Notes: generated by a model not told the origin, from the sequence alone. Positions 26,104-34,912 are shown, counted from the first letter of the stretch. The stretch: 52,358 bases of DNA from an uncultured Clostridia bacterium (GCA_947627235.1 CANQVG010000014.1:1-52358), one strand, 5' to 3'. Made by a program: numbers and translations.

Positions 26104-27117
26104 TTATTTCAGATATATCACCGTCGCGGCTACTCCGAGTATTCCCGCGACAAGGGTTATCGCCGAAAAGACGAATACAATCTTATATTCGCTCCAGCCC
26201 GAAAGCTCGAAGTGGTGGTGAATAGGAGCCATCTTGAAGACCCTCTTGTGCCTGATTTTGAAGCTGGCAACCTGAATAACGTCGCTCATAGCCTCTGCGA
26301 GATATATTATTCCGACAAGCGGTATCAATAGCTCAAGACCGCTCGCAAAACCGAGCGCAACCACACAGCCGCCGAGGAACATCGAACCTGTATCCCCCAT
26401 AAAGACCTTCGCGGGGTGAAGATTCCAGACCAAAAAGCCGAGGCATCCTCCCGCGACAGCCGTCGCGAAAGCCGAATACTCCCAGTCTCCGAGCAGTACA
26501 AACACAAGCGCGAACGCAGCCGCATAGATGAGCGTCACAGAGCCGCAAAGACCGTCTACACCGTCGGTCAGGTTGACGGCGTTTACAAAGCCGTAAATCG
26601 CCACTGCCATTATTATATAATAAAATACGCCGAAGTCAACCTCTCCCAAAAAGGGAATTATAACCTTTGTGGTATCGCCGAGAGCGTGAAGCCCCGCAAG
26701 ATAAAGAGCGACAACAATAACTTGACAAATGCTCTTTGCCTTTACGTTAAAGCCCTGATTGCGCTTTTTCACAACCTTAATATAGTCGTCGGCAAAGCCT
26801 ATGAGCAAAAAGCAGACCGCCGCTCCGAGTCCGAGAAGAAGCTTTAAAACCGCGTTTTCGGGCTGCTCAAGCATATGGTCGCGCCGATAGCCCGCGATTA
26901 TCGCACAGCCCGCAAGCGACGCGATTACCGTCGACGCCGCGAACATAAACCCGCCCATAAGCGGTGTACCCTCTTTGTCTTTTTGCCAGCGGGGACCTAT
27001 TTCGAGTATGTGCGCTCCCGCCTTGAGCTTTTTCAGATACGGAATCAGTATCGCTCCGAAGCCCGCCGACACCGCGGCTGAAATTATTCCCACAATAAGG
27101 TTTATCCAATACGGCAT
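26104..27117 (-). CDS. mraY: Phospho-N-acetylmuramoyl-pentapeptide transferase
   Basis: 337 residues, about ten membrane helices. Family motifs are present: GTPLMGGFMF, the aspartate-rich GFADDYIKVVKKRNQGF, NLTDGVDGLCG, FMGDTGSMFLGG, and the histidine motif PIHHHFELSGWSE. It transfers phospho-MurNAc-pentapeptide to undecaprenyl phosphate, forming lipid I. The start lies 21 bases after murE. In many relatives murF sits upstream and murD downstream; both are missing here. Confidence 0.96.
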   Translation of the reverse strand: MPYWINLIVGIISAAVSAGFGAILIPYLKKLKAGAHILEIGPRWQKDKEGTPLMGGFMFAASTVIASLAGCAIIAGYRRDHMLEQPENAVLKLLLGLGAAVCFLLIGFADDYIKVVKKRNQGFNVKAKSICQVIVVALYLAGLHALGDTTKVIIPFLGEVDFGVFYYIIMAVAIYGFVNAVNLTDGVDGLCGSVTLIYAAAFALVFVLLGDWEYSAFATAVAGGCLGFLVWNLHPAKVFMGDTGSMFLGGCVVALGFASGLELLIPLVGIIYLAEAMSDVIQVASFKIRHKRVFKMAPIHHHFELSGWSEYKIVFVFSAITLVAGILGVAATVIYLK

Positions 27118-27138
27118 AAGGGTTTACCTTCCTATGTT

Positions 27139-28575
27139 TTATTTAAGCTGTTCGAGCGCTTCTCGTACAACCTCGCGCTCATCGAAATGAATTTTCTTTC
27201 CTCCCGAAAGAATCTGATAATCCTCGTGACCCTTACCCGCAAGCACTATCGTATCCTTGGGCTGAGCGTGCTCTATCGCCCAGAATATTGCTTCGCGGCG
27301 GTCGTCTATTTCAATATACTCGGTTTTTTCGTCTTTAAGACCGGCTATTATCTGCGTGATTATGTCGTGAGGGTTTTCGTTGCGCGGATTGTCTGAGGTG
27401 ACTATCAGAAAGTCGGAATGTTCCGCGGCTGCCTTTGCCATAAGCGGACGCTTCAGCGGGTCGCGGTTGCCTCCGCACCCGAACAGGCAGACCACCCTGC
27501 CCTCGGCGCACTCCTTTACGCTGCCAAGTATGTTTTCAAGAGCGTCGGGAGTGTGAGCATAGTCTAAAATCACTGTGAAATCGCGCCCCGTCGGCACCAC
27601 CTCGCATCTGCCGCGTACTCCCTCCACGTCGGAAATCATCGGCACAAAACCGCTCGGATCAAAGCCCAAAAGTTCGAGAGCAGCAAGCGCGCAAAGCGTA
27701 TTCGAGATGTTGTATCCTCCCGGCAGACCTATCTGAGCCTTTATCGCCTTTTTGCCGTCGCAGTACCAGTATTCGGAACCGTGAGGCATAAGCTTCACCG
27801 AATCGGCGTAAAAGTCGCCGCAGGAATTGACCGAAAAGCTGTATTTTGGACATTCCACCTCGTCGTAAAGCCTCCTGCCGCCGGCGTCGTCAATATTTAT
27901 CAGCGCCCTGTCGCAGATGGAAAACAGCAGTTTTTTCGCCTGATAGTAATTCTCCATAGTTCCGTGGACGTCAAGGTGGTCCTGAGTAAGATTTGTAAAC
28001 GCCGCAAGCTCAAAGCGTATGCCGCTCATACGCCTTTGCTCAAGTCCCTGAGAAGTCGCTTCCATAACGGCATATTCGCAGCCTGCGTCAACCATTCGCC
28101 GCAGCAGATAATAAAGCTCGTCGGCTTCCGGAGTAGAGCGCTCGCCATGAATAAATTCGTCGCCTATCTCATTGCCGCAGGTGCCTATGAGTCCAACCTT
28201 GTGTCCGAGCCGAGTCAGCAGCTTTTTGATAACGGTGGTTATCGTCGTCTTGCCGTTGGTGCCTGTCACTGCTATCATCCTGAGCTCTCTCTGCGGGTTG
28301 CCGTACCAGTTTGCCCAGAGAAGCGAAAGCGCCTCGCGGGTGTCCGGCACGATAATCTGATTCTCTATTCCGCAGTCACGCTCCACTATAAAAGCCGTCA
28401 CTCCCCTTTTGGCAAGTTCGGGGATAAGGCTATGAGAGTCAAAGGTCATACCCTTAAGGCATACAAAAAGACTTCCCTCCCCCATTTCCTTTCGGGAATC
28501 GGAGAAAAGTCCGCTGATTTCGGTATTTTCAAGCGAAGTCTTCGCAACGCCGTTCAAAAGCTCGTAAAGTTTCAT
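27139..28575 (-). CDS. murE: UDP-MurNAc-L-Ala-D-Glu:meso-diaminopimelate ligase
   Basis: 478 residues with the three Mur-ligase domains. The ATP loop GTNGKTTITTVIKKLL, STPEADELYYLLRRM in the substrate domain, TNLTQDHLDVHG, and the C-terminal domain with TSDNPRNENP are visible. DNPR is the meso-diaminopimelate selectivity motif, so the wall is predicted to be mDAP type. It acts in the cytosol on the third residue of the stem peptide. The ribosome-binding site is AGAGGG, about seven bases before the ATG at 28575. Confidence 0.96.
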   Translation of the reverse strand: MKLYELLNGVAKTSLENTEISGLFSDSRKEMGEGSLFVCLKGMTFDSHSLIPELAKRGVTAFIVERDCGIENQIIVPDTREALSLLWANWYGNPQRELRMIAVTGTNGKTTITTVIKKLLTRLGHKVGLIGTCGNEIGDEFIHGERSTPEADELYYLLRRMVDAGCEYAVMEATSQGLEQRRMSGIRFELAAFTNLTQDHLDVHGTMENYYQAKKLLFSICDRALINIDDAGGRRLYDEVECPKYSFSVNSCGDFYADSVKLMPHGSEYWYCDGKKAIKAQIGLPGGYNISNTLCALAALELLGFDPSGFVPMISDVEGVRGRCEVVPTGRDFTVILDYAHTPDALENILGSVKECAEGRVVCLFGCGGNRDPLKRPLMAKAAAEHSDFLIVTSDNPRNENPHDIITQIIAGLKDEKTEYIEIDDRREAIFWAIEHAQPKDTIVLAGKGHEDYQILSGGKKIHFDEREVVREALEQLK

Positions 28576-28600
28576 ATAATGCCCTCTTAAATCAGGCTGA

Positions 28601-28638
28601 GTCCGGATAAGCTCCGGACGTCAGTCCGTATTTCCAAA
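28601..28638 (-). promoter_or_regulatory. Alternative hairpins in the murE leader
   Basis: On the minus strand, the perfect hairpin GTCCGGA/TCCGGAC (28619-28601, loop GCTTA) shares its 5' arm GTCCG with an upstream CGGAC, giving a competing hairpin CGGAC-TGAC-GTCCG. The leader sits between spoVD and murE (80 bases) and has no T tract after the stem. Confidence 0.35.
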
Positions 28639-28655
28639 ACCGTATGCTAATATAA

Positions 28656-30938
28656 TCATCCTGTTTCATCATTTACGATAAAGTATGCCTCTATCACGGT
28701 GCCTACCTCTACCGTCTCGTCCTTATGAGACATTACCCCTGAACACTTCGCACCGTCCTTCTGTGCGGCGCCCCCGAGAGGCTTCAGGTTAAGACCGAGC
28801 TTAGAAAGCTTTTCGGTTGCATAGTCAAGAGTCCTGCCCGTCAAATCGGGAACTTCGACATATTTCGGCTCGATTCCGTCCTCGGTGTAAAGCACAACCG
28901 TGCATCCCTTCGGCATAGCGCTTGAGCCTGACGGCACCTGCCGCACAACACTGCCGCCGTCTCCTATGACTTTTGCATTGAGTCCGAGAGCTTCAAGAGT
29001 CGCCACAGCAGACTCGACTTCCGCATTGGAAAGGTCGGGAACGTTTACGTCGAGGTTCATAAGCTCCTCCTCGCTGTACTCGGCATAGTAGCCGAGATAG
29101 GGAAGTATCTCCTTGAAAGCATCTGACACCACCGGAGCCGCAACCGCAGAGCCGTAGTAAAGTCCCTGTGTAGGTTCGTCTATCATAACGAGCATAATTA
29201 TCTCCGGGTCGTTGGCGGGATAAAACGCGCAGTAGGAAGAAACATAGGTATCGCCCCTCGGGTTGACATCGAGCTTCTGAGACGTGCCGGATTTTCCGCC
29301 TATGTGATATCCCTCGATGTATACGTTGGAACCCTGATTGACGGTAACTACAGTTTCAAGCGTGTCGCGCATCACGGCGGAGGTTTCCTCGGAAATTACC
29401 TGACGCTTTATCGTAGGCTCAAACTCCTTGACGATATTTCCCTCGGAATCTACAATTTTATTGACGACATATGGCGTCACGAGATAGCCGCCGTTGACAA
29501 CTGCGGCATACGCCGTTATCATCTGAAGCGGAGTTATCTTATTCGCCTGACCGAAAGAGCTGACCGCGAGGTCAAGCACCGTCATGCGCGAATACGGAAT
29601 AAATATGCTTGAAGTCTCCGCAGGAAGATCTATTCCCGTTTTTTCGGTCAGACCGTATGCCGCAAAATAGTCGGTAAAAGCCTTGGCTCCGAGCTTCTGA
29701 CCTATCTGTATAAACGCGGGGTTGCAGGAGTTGGTCATCGCCTGAACAAAGTTCTGAGTGCCATGACCTCCGTGAGTAGTCCAACAGCTTATGGGAGGCA
29801 CGCCGTCCAAAACCTTGAAAGAGCCGTTGCAGTAATAGGTATCCAACAGCGATATCGCCCTTTCCTCAAGCGCTGCGGAGCCGGTGACAACCTTAAAAAC
29901 CGAGCCGGGAAAGTAGAGTGAGCTTATTGCCTTATTGGTCCACTGACGGTTCCACGCCGCCGAACGCGCCTCGGTGTAACCGTCCTCGTCGCCCGCTTCG
30001 AGGAGTCCTGCAAGCTGTGCGGCGGTGTTCTCATCAAAAATTTCCGCAGGCGCATTGAGGTCATAGTCCGGCTCGGTGGCCATAGCGAGAATCCTGCCCG
30101 TCTTCGCTTCCATAACTATCGCGCAGCCCTTATCCTTGGGCTGGTTGGCGTCGACTGCGGATTTCAGCGCTTTCTCGACGTAATACTGTATGGTTGTGTC
30201 GATATTGGTATAAATCGAGTCGCCGTCCTGAGCGTCGTAGCTCTGCTTGTATCTGTACTGTATCTCCCTGCCGTTAGCGTCGATAGCGGTGATAATCTTG
30301 CCGTCGACTCCCGTCAGATATTCGTCATAATAGCTCTCAAGACCGTATATACCGTAACCGTCGTAGTGAAGATGCCCTATTACGTTGGCAGCGAGGTCGT
30401 TGTTGGGATAATACCTTTTTGCAGTAGGCGCCGCGCCGACAGATATTATCCCCAAATCGGTCAATGGGTCCATTATTGCCGTCGCAGTGACCTTATCCAC
30501 GTCCCGCGCGATAACCTGATATCTGTTATTTTTATGGAGCTTCTCGCGGACTTCCTCCTCGCTCACGTCGAGATGGGAACATAGTACCGAGACTATTTCC
30601 CTCTCATAGTCCACAACGTCTTCAGGCTCTATCTTGCCCTTGCTTATCTTATCGAGTTGGTCGTTGACCTGACTCTGGAAAGTAAGCGGGTCGACATATA
30701 CCGTATAGACGGTCACGCTCTGGGCAAGTACCTGTCCGTTTTTGTCGTAAATTGAGCCGCGGTTGGCGGATATTGTCATTGTCTTGAACTGCTGATTGTT
30801 GGCAAGAGCCTGATATTTATCGCTTTCCCGTACGGCAACGGTGTAAAGAACATAGGATATGTAACCCGTCACCGCGAGCATAACGGCAAATATGCCCAAA
30901 AAAAGCCTTGCTTTCATTGTTGCCGTCGATTTTTCCAT
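28656..30938 (-). CDS. spoVD: Class B penicillin-binding protein with PASTA domains (SpoVD/FtsI family)
   Basis: 760 residues: short cytoplasmic head, one membrane helix (about 9-30), PBP dimerisation domain (about 45-240), transpeptidase domain (about 260-610) and two C-terminal PASTA repeats (VPDLSNAEVESAVATLEALG and VPDLTGRTLDYATEKLSKLG). Catalytic motifs are Ser346-VFK, SCN in TNSCNPAF, and Lys549-Ser-Gly. It crosslinks septal (or spore cortex) peptidoglycan outside the membrane as partner of the SEDS protein encoded downstream. As the only class B PBP in dcw it may be the vegetative FtsI; PASTA repeats fit SpoVD or Pbp2B. Confidence 0.93.
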   Translation of the reverse strand: MEKSTATMKARLFLGIFAVMLAVTGYISYVLYTVAVRESDKYQALANNQQFKTMTISANRGSIYDKNGQVLAQSVTVYTVYVDPLTFQSQVNDQLDKISKGKIEPEDVVDYEREIVSVLCSHLDVSEEEVREKLHKNNRYQVIARDVDKVTATAIMDPLTDLGIISVGAAPTAKRYYPNNDLAANVIGHLHYDGYGIYGLESYYDEYLTGVDGKIITAIDANGREIQYRYKQSYDAQDGDSIYTNIDTTIQYYVEKALKSAVDANQPKDKGCAIVMEAKTGRILAMATEPDYDLNAPAEIFDENTAAQLAGLLEAGDEDGYTEARSAAWNRQWTNKAISSLYFPGSVFKVVTGSAALEERAISLLDTYYCNGSFKVLDGVPPISCWTTHGGHGTQNFVQAMTNSCNPAFIQIGQKLGAKAFTDYFAAYGLTEKTGIDLPAETSSIFIPYSRMTVLDLAVSSFGQANKITPLQMITAYAAVVNGGYLVTPYVVNKIVDSEGNIVKEFEPTIKRQVISEETSAVMRDTLETVVTVNQGSNVYIEGYHIGGKSGTSQKLDVNPRGDTYVSSYCAFYPANDPEIIMLVMIDEPTQGLYYGSAVAAPVVSDAFKEILPYLGYYAEYSEEELMNLDVNVPDLSNAEVESAVATLEALGLNAKVIGDGGSVVRQVPSGSSAMPKGCTVVLYTEDGIEPKYVEVPDLTGRTLDYATEKLSKLGLNLKPLGGAAQKDGAKCSGVMSHKDETVEVGTVIEAYFIVNDETG

Positions 30939-31060
30939 ATTGGGCTCCTCCTATGTTAATATGCAAAAAAGTCAAGCCCGCCTGCGCTGTGGAATTACAA
31001 AGCTCAACTTTTTCCTGTCCTATATTATATTATTAGGTTTTTGTCCGATATATTCCGATT

Positions 31061-31549
31061 CTACAGTCCGAGCTTTTCACTCAGCTCGTTCATCCAGTTG
31101 CGGATTCTTATAAAGATGTTCTTATTCTCGACGTCCACTATCTCTATGACCGTGTCGCCGGTAATCTCAACATACTCAATCTGAGCCTTGTCAAGCTTTT
31201 TAAGTCCGAGCACGTTTTCGGCGTAGTCCTCCACGTTTTTCAGCGAGGTTCTTGACTCATACTCGGCGGCAAGCGTGATGTTTTCAGACTGAAGATTCTT
31301 GAGCTGGCTTTCAAGTTGACTTATTTCGCCGAAAAGGGCGTTCGACTCAACCTTGCCGTAAAGAATTGCACATAAAACCGCAAAGATAAAGACCGCTCTC
31401 AGAAAGAACTTAAAAGCGCTTTCTTTTCTGGCAACCGGCGCGGGGTTTTTCTTCATCTTTATCTCGGGAGTTTTACTGACGGGCTGCGCCGGAGCTTTTT
31501 TAGGCTCATAAACCGAAAGGTCATATGCAAGATTCGTGCGGTTTGCCAT
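31061..31549 (-). CDS. ftsL: FtsL-like septum formation protein
   Basis: 162 residues. A Pro/Lys-rich cytoplasmic segment (1-45) precedes one membrane helix (about 46-64) and a coiled coil with heptad-like leucines (ISQLESQLKNLQSENITLA). A C-terminal extension has hydrophobic/aromatic character. Size, topology and position between rsmH and the class B PBP gene identify FtsL, which bridges FtsQ/DivIB and the FtsW-PBP pair. Sequence similarity in this family is low, so the call rests mainly on architecture and synteny. Confidence 0.82.
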   Translation of the reverse strand: MANRTNLAYDLSVYEPKKAPAQPVSKTPEIKMKKNPAPVARKESAFKFFLRAVFIFAVLCAILYGKVESNALFGEISQLESQLKNLQSENITLAAEYESRTSLKNVEDYAENVLGLKKLDKAQIEYVEITGDTVIEIVDVENKNIFIRIRNWMNELSEKLGL

Positions 31550-31571
31550 AATAAACGCTCCTTACCCTTTT

Positions 31572-32498
31572 TTAATCCTTGATTTTTTCTATTATCCTCA
31601 GCTTTGCCGAACGGGAACGCGGATTTATCCTCTGTTCTTCGTCCGACGGCTCAATAGGCTTTTTTGTAATAAGTCTGCCGCGCGGAGTCTTTCCGCAGAC
31701 ACACACCGGAAATTCCGGAGGACATGTACACCCCTGACAGAACGACGCGAAACGCTGCTTCACGAGCCTGTCCTCCAAGGAGTGAAATGTTATCACTGCG
31801 AGCCTGCCGCCAACCCTGAGCAGCTCAAACGCCTTGTCGAGCGTTTCCGAGAGCGAGCCAAGCTCGTTGTTGACCTCAATTCTAATTGCCTGAAAGGTCT
31901 TCCGACAGGGGTTCTTTTCCCGCCGAACCTTTGGCGGAACCGACATTTTGATTATCTCAGCCAGCTCCGCCGTAGACTCGATGGGCTTTGATTCACGCAA
32001 CTTTACTATATTGGAGGCAATGATTTTTGCATATCTTTCTTCGCCGTATTCAAAAATCACACGGCTAAGCTCCTCATAAGAGTAGCTGTTGACGACGTCT
32101 TTCGCCGAGATTCCCTCGCGGCTCATTCTCATATCGAGCGGCGCGTCGTCGTGATAGGAAAATCCCCGCTCGCGATTGTCAAGCTGATAGCTTGACACGC
32201 CAAGGTCCATAAGCATACCGTCAATTTTTTCTATGCCGAGCTCCCTGACTATTCGGTCGATCTCGCTGTAGTTTGAGTTCACAAGCCTGACATTGTATCC
32301 GTAAAGACGCTCGGAGGCTGCTTTTATTGCTTCGGGGTCGCGGTCTATCGAGATGAGCTTTCCCGTCTCAAGACGCTTCGCTATTTCGAGCGAATGTCCG
32401 CCTCCGCCGGCCGTACCGTCTATATATACTCCGTCCGGCTGTATATTAAGACCTTTTATCGTTTCGTCCAACAGGACGGGTAAATGAACAAATTCCAA
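31572..32498 (-). CDS. rsmH: 16S rRNA (cytosine1402-N4)-methyltransferase
   Basis: 308 residues. The SAM-binding motif [42 protein letters not shown], and the C-terminal [13 protein letters not shown] are all RsmH (MraW) signatures. It methylates C1402 of 16S rRNA in the ribosomal P site. Its stop and start are within 6-23 bases of its neighbours, in the standard mraZ-rsmH-ftsL order. Confidence 0.97.
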   Translation of the reverse strand: MEFVHLPVLLDETIKGLNIQPDGVYIDGTAGGGGHSLEIAKRLETGKLISIDRDPEAIKAASERLYGYNVRLVNSNYSEIDRIVRELGIEKIDGMLMDLGVSSYQLDNRERGFSYHDDAPLDMRMSREGISAKDVVNSYSYEELSRVIFEYGEERYAKIIASNIVKLRESKPIESTAELAEIIKMSVPPKVRREKNPCRKTFQAIRIEVNNELGSLSETLDKAFELLRVGGRLAVITFHSLEDRLVKQRFASFCQGCTCPPEFPVCVCGKTPRGRLITKKPIEPSDEEQRINPRSRSAKLRIIEKIKD

Positions 32499-32503
32499 AT
32501 TTA

Positions 32504-32950
32504 TTACCCCAATGCTTCGAGCGCTGAATACAGCTCCTCAGGCTCTATAGACTGAGTAAACGCCTCATAGGTGGCTTTATCCCATATTTCTGCGGTATCC
32601 ATCGCCCCGACGACATACACGTCTTTTATGAGCGAGGCATATTCGCGCAGCGCCTGCGGGACAAGTATCCTGCCGAGCTTATCGGTCTCGACGACCGCCG
32701 CGCTCTTTATATACTGATGCTTCAGACGCTCCTTGTTCCTGCCCTCGGGCATCGCATAGATGCGCATTACGAGGGAGTTCCAGTTTTCCTCGGAACGGGC
32801 GGTGAGCTGCCGATCCACTCCTCTTGTGAGGATAAATCTGTCGCCGATTATCTCGCGGAAGCGCTGCGGAAAGCTCATTCTGCCCTTTGCGTCGATGGTA
32901 TAGGGCAGCTCGCCGCTCATCATATTCGCAATAAGCTCATTGACCTGCAA
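32504..32950 (-). CDS. mraZ: MraZ, transcriptional regulator of the dcw cluster
   Basis: 148 residues with two AbrB-like swapped-hairpin DNA-binding domains: [21 protein letters not shown] and [16 protein letters not shown]. The usual DxKGR and DxxGRxxxP signatures are intact. I place the start at TTG 32950, eight bases after GAAAGGGGGG. A more upstream in-frame ATG at 33004 would precede the predicted transcript start, and the internal ATG pair has no good ribosome-binding site. MraZ represses or tunes its own dcw operon by binding tandem boxes near the promoter; such boxes are visible just upstream. Confidence 0.93.
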   Translation of the reverse strand: MQVNELIANMMSGELPYTIDAKGRMSFPQRFREIIGDRFILTRGVDRQLTARSEENWNSLVMRIYAMPEGRNKERLKHQYIKSAAVVETDKLGRILVPQALREYASLIKDVYVVGAMDTAEIWDKATYEAFTQSIEPEELYSALEALG

Positions 32951-32980
32951 CAAAACCGCCCCCCTTTCGGAATAATTATA

Positions 32981-33014
32981 CCGCTGATTTGCACTAAATA
33001 CCACTTGATACCAC
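32981..33014 (-). promoter_or_regulatory. Four tandem MraZ-type boxes at 10-bp intervals
   Basis: Read on the minus strand, four tetrads GTGG, GTGG, GTGC and GCGG occur at 33014, 33004, 32994 and 32984, exactly one helical turn apart. The first three are preceded by T/A-rich spacers. They overlap and follow the predicted mraZ transcript start, between the -10 element and the mraZ Shine-Dalgarno. MraZ binds tandem TGGG or GTG-containing repeats with this spacing in other bacteria. Confidence 0.7.
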
Positions 33015-33016
33015 AG

Positions 33017-33045
33017 ATTATATCACTGACAGTTAAAAAATGCAA
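33017..33045 (-). promoter_or_regulatory. Sigma-A promoter of the dcw operon (mraZ)
   Basis: Minus strand TTGCAT (33045-33040) and TATAAT (33022-33017) with a 17-bp spacer; transcription would begin near 33010, inside the MraZ box array. Confidence 0.7.
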
Positions 33046-33125
33046 GCTATTTTCAACCATTCTCCTCTGGAAATTTCGGAGAAGTTTTGCCTGCCATTTT
33101 GTTCATATTGCACAGTAAACATATG

Positions 33126-33160
33126 TGCCGCAAAATGGCATTGCAAAATGCTTTGCGGCA
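33126..33160. repeat. 35-base nested palindrome between divergent promoters
   Basis: TGCCGCAAA (33126-33134) pairs perfectly with TTTGCGGCA (33152-33160); inside, GCATT and AATGC form a second stem. It ends one base before the -35 of the small-protein promoter and has no T tract on either side, so it looks like an operator or cruciform rather than a terminator. Confidence 0.55.
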
Positions 33161-33161
33161 G

Positions 33162-33190
33162 TTGACAAAAACCGACGCACGGTATATACT
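33162..33190 (+). promoter_or_regulatory. Sigma-A promoter of the 75-residue protein gene
   Basis: A perfect TTGACA and a TATACT with a 17-bp spacer, about 20 bases before the ribosome-binding site GGAGG. Confidence 0.75.
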
Positions 33191-33223
33191 TTTATTGAAA
33201 ATTGAAAAACGGAGGTAATTTTC

Positions 33224-33451
33224 TTGGACATCAAATCTATAATCACCGAGGCGGTTGAAAAAATCACGTCTGATGAAAAAATTCTGGAGAATTTCAAGAA
33301 GAATCCTATTAAAACCGTCGAGGGGCTTACCGGAATAGACCTCCCCGACGACCAGCTTGAAAAAGTCGTGGACGGCATAAAGGCAAAGATTTCTCTCGAC
33401 GAAGTCTCAGACACGCTCGGAGGACTCAAAAATCTTTTCAAGAAGAAATAG
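33224..33451 (+). CDS. Small acidic/basic helical protein of unknown function
   Basis: 75 residues starting at TTG 33224, eight bases after GGAGG. There is no signal peptide or membrane helix. The sequence looks like two amphipathic helical halves: KILENFKKNPIKTVEGLTG, then GIDLPDDQLEKVVDGIKAKI, ending in LGGLKNLFKKK. The layout 'helix, NPxKTVExLTGIDLPDDQ, helix, glycine-rich basic tail' is one I recall from uncharacterised small proteins of Clostridia, and it superficially resembles Nif11/NHLP-type leader peptides. No modification enzyme or transporter is adjacent, so I do not assign that role. It has a strong dedicated promoter and a strong terminator, so it is probably well expressed. Confidence 0.8.
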   Translation: MDIKSIITEAVEKITSDEKILENFKKNPIKTVEGLTGIDLPDDQLEKVVDGIKAKISLDEVSDTLGGLKNLFKKK

Positions 33452-33455
33452 AGCG

Positions 33456-33485
33456 AAAAAAATCCCCCTGATAAGGGGGATTTTT
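33456..33485. terminator. Bidirectional terminator between the small gene and the CorC-family gene
   Basis: ATCCCCC/GGGGGAT stem with loop TGATAA, flanked by an A tract on the left and TTTTT on the right, between convergent genes. Confidence 0.8.
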
Positions 33486-33495
33486 ATGTGTATCT

Positions 33496-34764
33496 TTAAT
33501 CTTCCGATTCATTTTCGTCAGGACTTTCGTCGGCCTCGGGCAGAACGCTTATTCTTACGCGTTCAATTCTCTGCTCGTCGACAGACACCACTTTTACGTG
33601 AAGGCGACCGCAGTCGACCTCTTCGCCAGGCTCCGGAATCCTGTCGAGATTTTCCATTACAAGACCGCCGATTGAGTTGCAGTCGGTCTCGATTTCGTCC
33701 GGGTCGAGCTCTATCCTGTCGAGAAAATCCCTTATGCTGAGGTCGGCGGAAACCTCATATTCGTTTTCGCCCACGACTACAAACGAAGTGTCCTCTTCAT
33801 CGGTCTCGTCGTAAATTTCGCCGACAAGTTCCTCGATTATGTCCTCCATAGTGACGATGCCCTGAGTGCCGCCGTACTGGTCCACGACGACAGCCATATG
33901 GGATTTTGTCTTCTGCATTTCCTTCATTATATCCGAGATTGTAGTCCTCTCGAATATGTAGAGCGGCTTCTGAATCACCTCGCGGATGTCGCGGCGGCCG
34001 TTCAAATACATATCAAAGAAGTTTTTCTCATGGATTATGCCGACGATGGAATCAATGGTTTTTTCATATACCGGAAGCCGCGAAAAATGCGAAGTTATAA
34101 ACACATCCTTTATAACGTCCGGATCGTCGTCTATTTCTACCGCAGAAATATTCACACGCGGTATCAGTATCTCGCTTATTGTTATATCCGAAAACTCAAG
34201 GGCGCTTTTCACAAGGTCGCTCTCGGTCTCGTCGAGAACTCCCTCGTCCTCGATTTCGTCAATTATATATTTCAGTTCTTCTTCAGTCATAGTCGGCTGG
34301 TCCTTGGAACCGCCGCAAAGTCTTATGACTATATTCTTGAGTCCTATCAAAAGCCACACAAGCGGCGTGAGAATTACAAGCAGCCAGTAGAGCGGATAAG
34401 CTATTGCCATTGATACGGTCTCGGCAAATTCGTTCGCAATGTTTTTGGGGATTATCTCGCCGAAGATGATTACCAAAACCGTCATCACGGCGGTTGATAC
34501 GGGAACATATCTTGCTCCGAACCGCGCGGCTATCATAACCGTCGCCACAGTGGTAGACGCGAGGTTTACCACATTGTTTCCGATAAGAATGGTTGTGAGT
34601 GTTTTGTCAAAATTGTCGGTAAGTTTAATAGCCATTTTTGCCCGATTGTTGCCGTCGTCGGCATAACTGCGCAGGCGCATCTTATTGACTGAAGACAGCG
34701 CCGTTTCCGAAGCAGAGAACAAAGCGGACAGTATCAGTAATATGACTATTATGAACACGTCCAT
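33496..34764 (-). CDS. CNNM/HlyC-CorC family membrane protein with paired CBS domains
   Basis: 422 residues. An N-terminal DUF21/CNNM membrane domain with about four helices includes LFSASETALSSVNKMRLR. A CBS pair follows (about residues 205-325; IPRVNISAVEIDDD, RTTISDIMKEM, VDQYGGTQGIVTMEDIIEELVGEI), then a CorC_HlyC domain (about 335-415). Members are linked to Mg2+ or Co2+ transport and were formerly called hemolysin-like; no direct evidence of lytic activity exists in the sequence. I chose ATG 34764, because the frame's upstream ATG at 34812 lies inside the promoter -10. The ribosome-binding site GGAAAGG is rather far (about 15 bases). Confidence 0.88.
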   Translation of the reverse strand: MDVFIIVILLILSALFSASETALSSVNKMRLRSYADDGNNRAKMAIKLTDNFDKTLTTILIGNNVVNLASTTVATVMIAARFGARYVPVSTAVMTVLVIIFGEIIPKNIANEFAETVSMAIAYPLYWLLVILTPLVWLLIGLKNIVIRLCGGSKDQPTMTEEELKYIIDEIEDEGVLDETESDLVKSALEFSDITISEILIPRVNISAVEIDDDPDVIKDVFITSHFSRLPVYEKTIDSIVGIIHEKNFFDMYLNGRRDIREVIQKPLYIFERTTISDIMKEMQKTKSHMAVVVDQYGGTQGIVTMEDIIEELVGEIYDETDEEDTSFVVVGENEYEVSADLSIRDFLDRIELDPDEIETDCNSIGGLVMENLDRIPEPGEEVDCGRLHVKVVSVDEQRIERVRISVLPEADESPDENESED

Positions 34765-34810
34765 ATAAAGAATATCAAACCTTTCCGTGTATACAGTAAT
34801 ACACGTTGAC

Positions 34811-34840
34811 ATTATAGCACAACTGCATATGTTTTGTCAA
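34811..34840 (-). promoter_or_regulatory. Sigma-A promoter of the CNNM/CorC gene
   Basis: Minus strand TTGACA (34840-34835) and TATAAT (34816-34811) with an 18-bp spacer. Confidence 0.65.
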
Positions 34841-34881
34841 GATAATTGTCAAAGAAAGACAGGCTCAAAGAAGTCGGAATT

Positions 34882-34912
34882 TAAAAAAGAGGTCGGATTT
34901 TCTCCGACCTCT
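34882..34912 (-). terminator. Rho-independent terminator of the araC-xylanase transcript
   Basis: On the minus strand a 10-bp perfect stem AGAGGTCGGA/TCCGACCTCT is followed by TTTTTT, 30 bases after the xylanase stop codon. Confidence 0.85.

Noticed and set aside
33126-33160. Palindrome as a terminator of divergent transcripts
   Set aside because: No gene ends towards it and no T tract follows on either strand.
33224-33451. Nif11/NHLP-type peptide-natural-product leader
   Set aside because: No modification enzyme, cyclodehydratase or peptide transporter is adjacent and there is no GG cleavage-core layout; similarity is only superficial.
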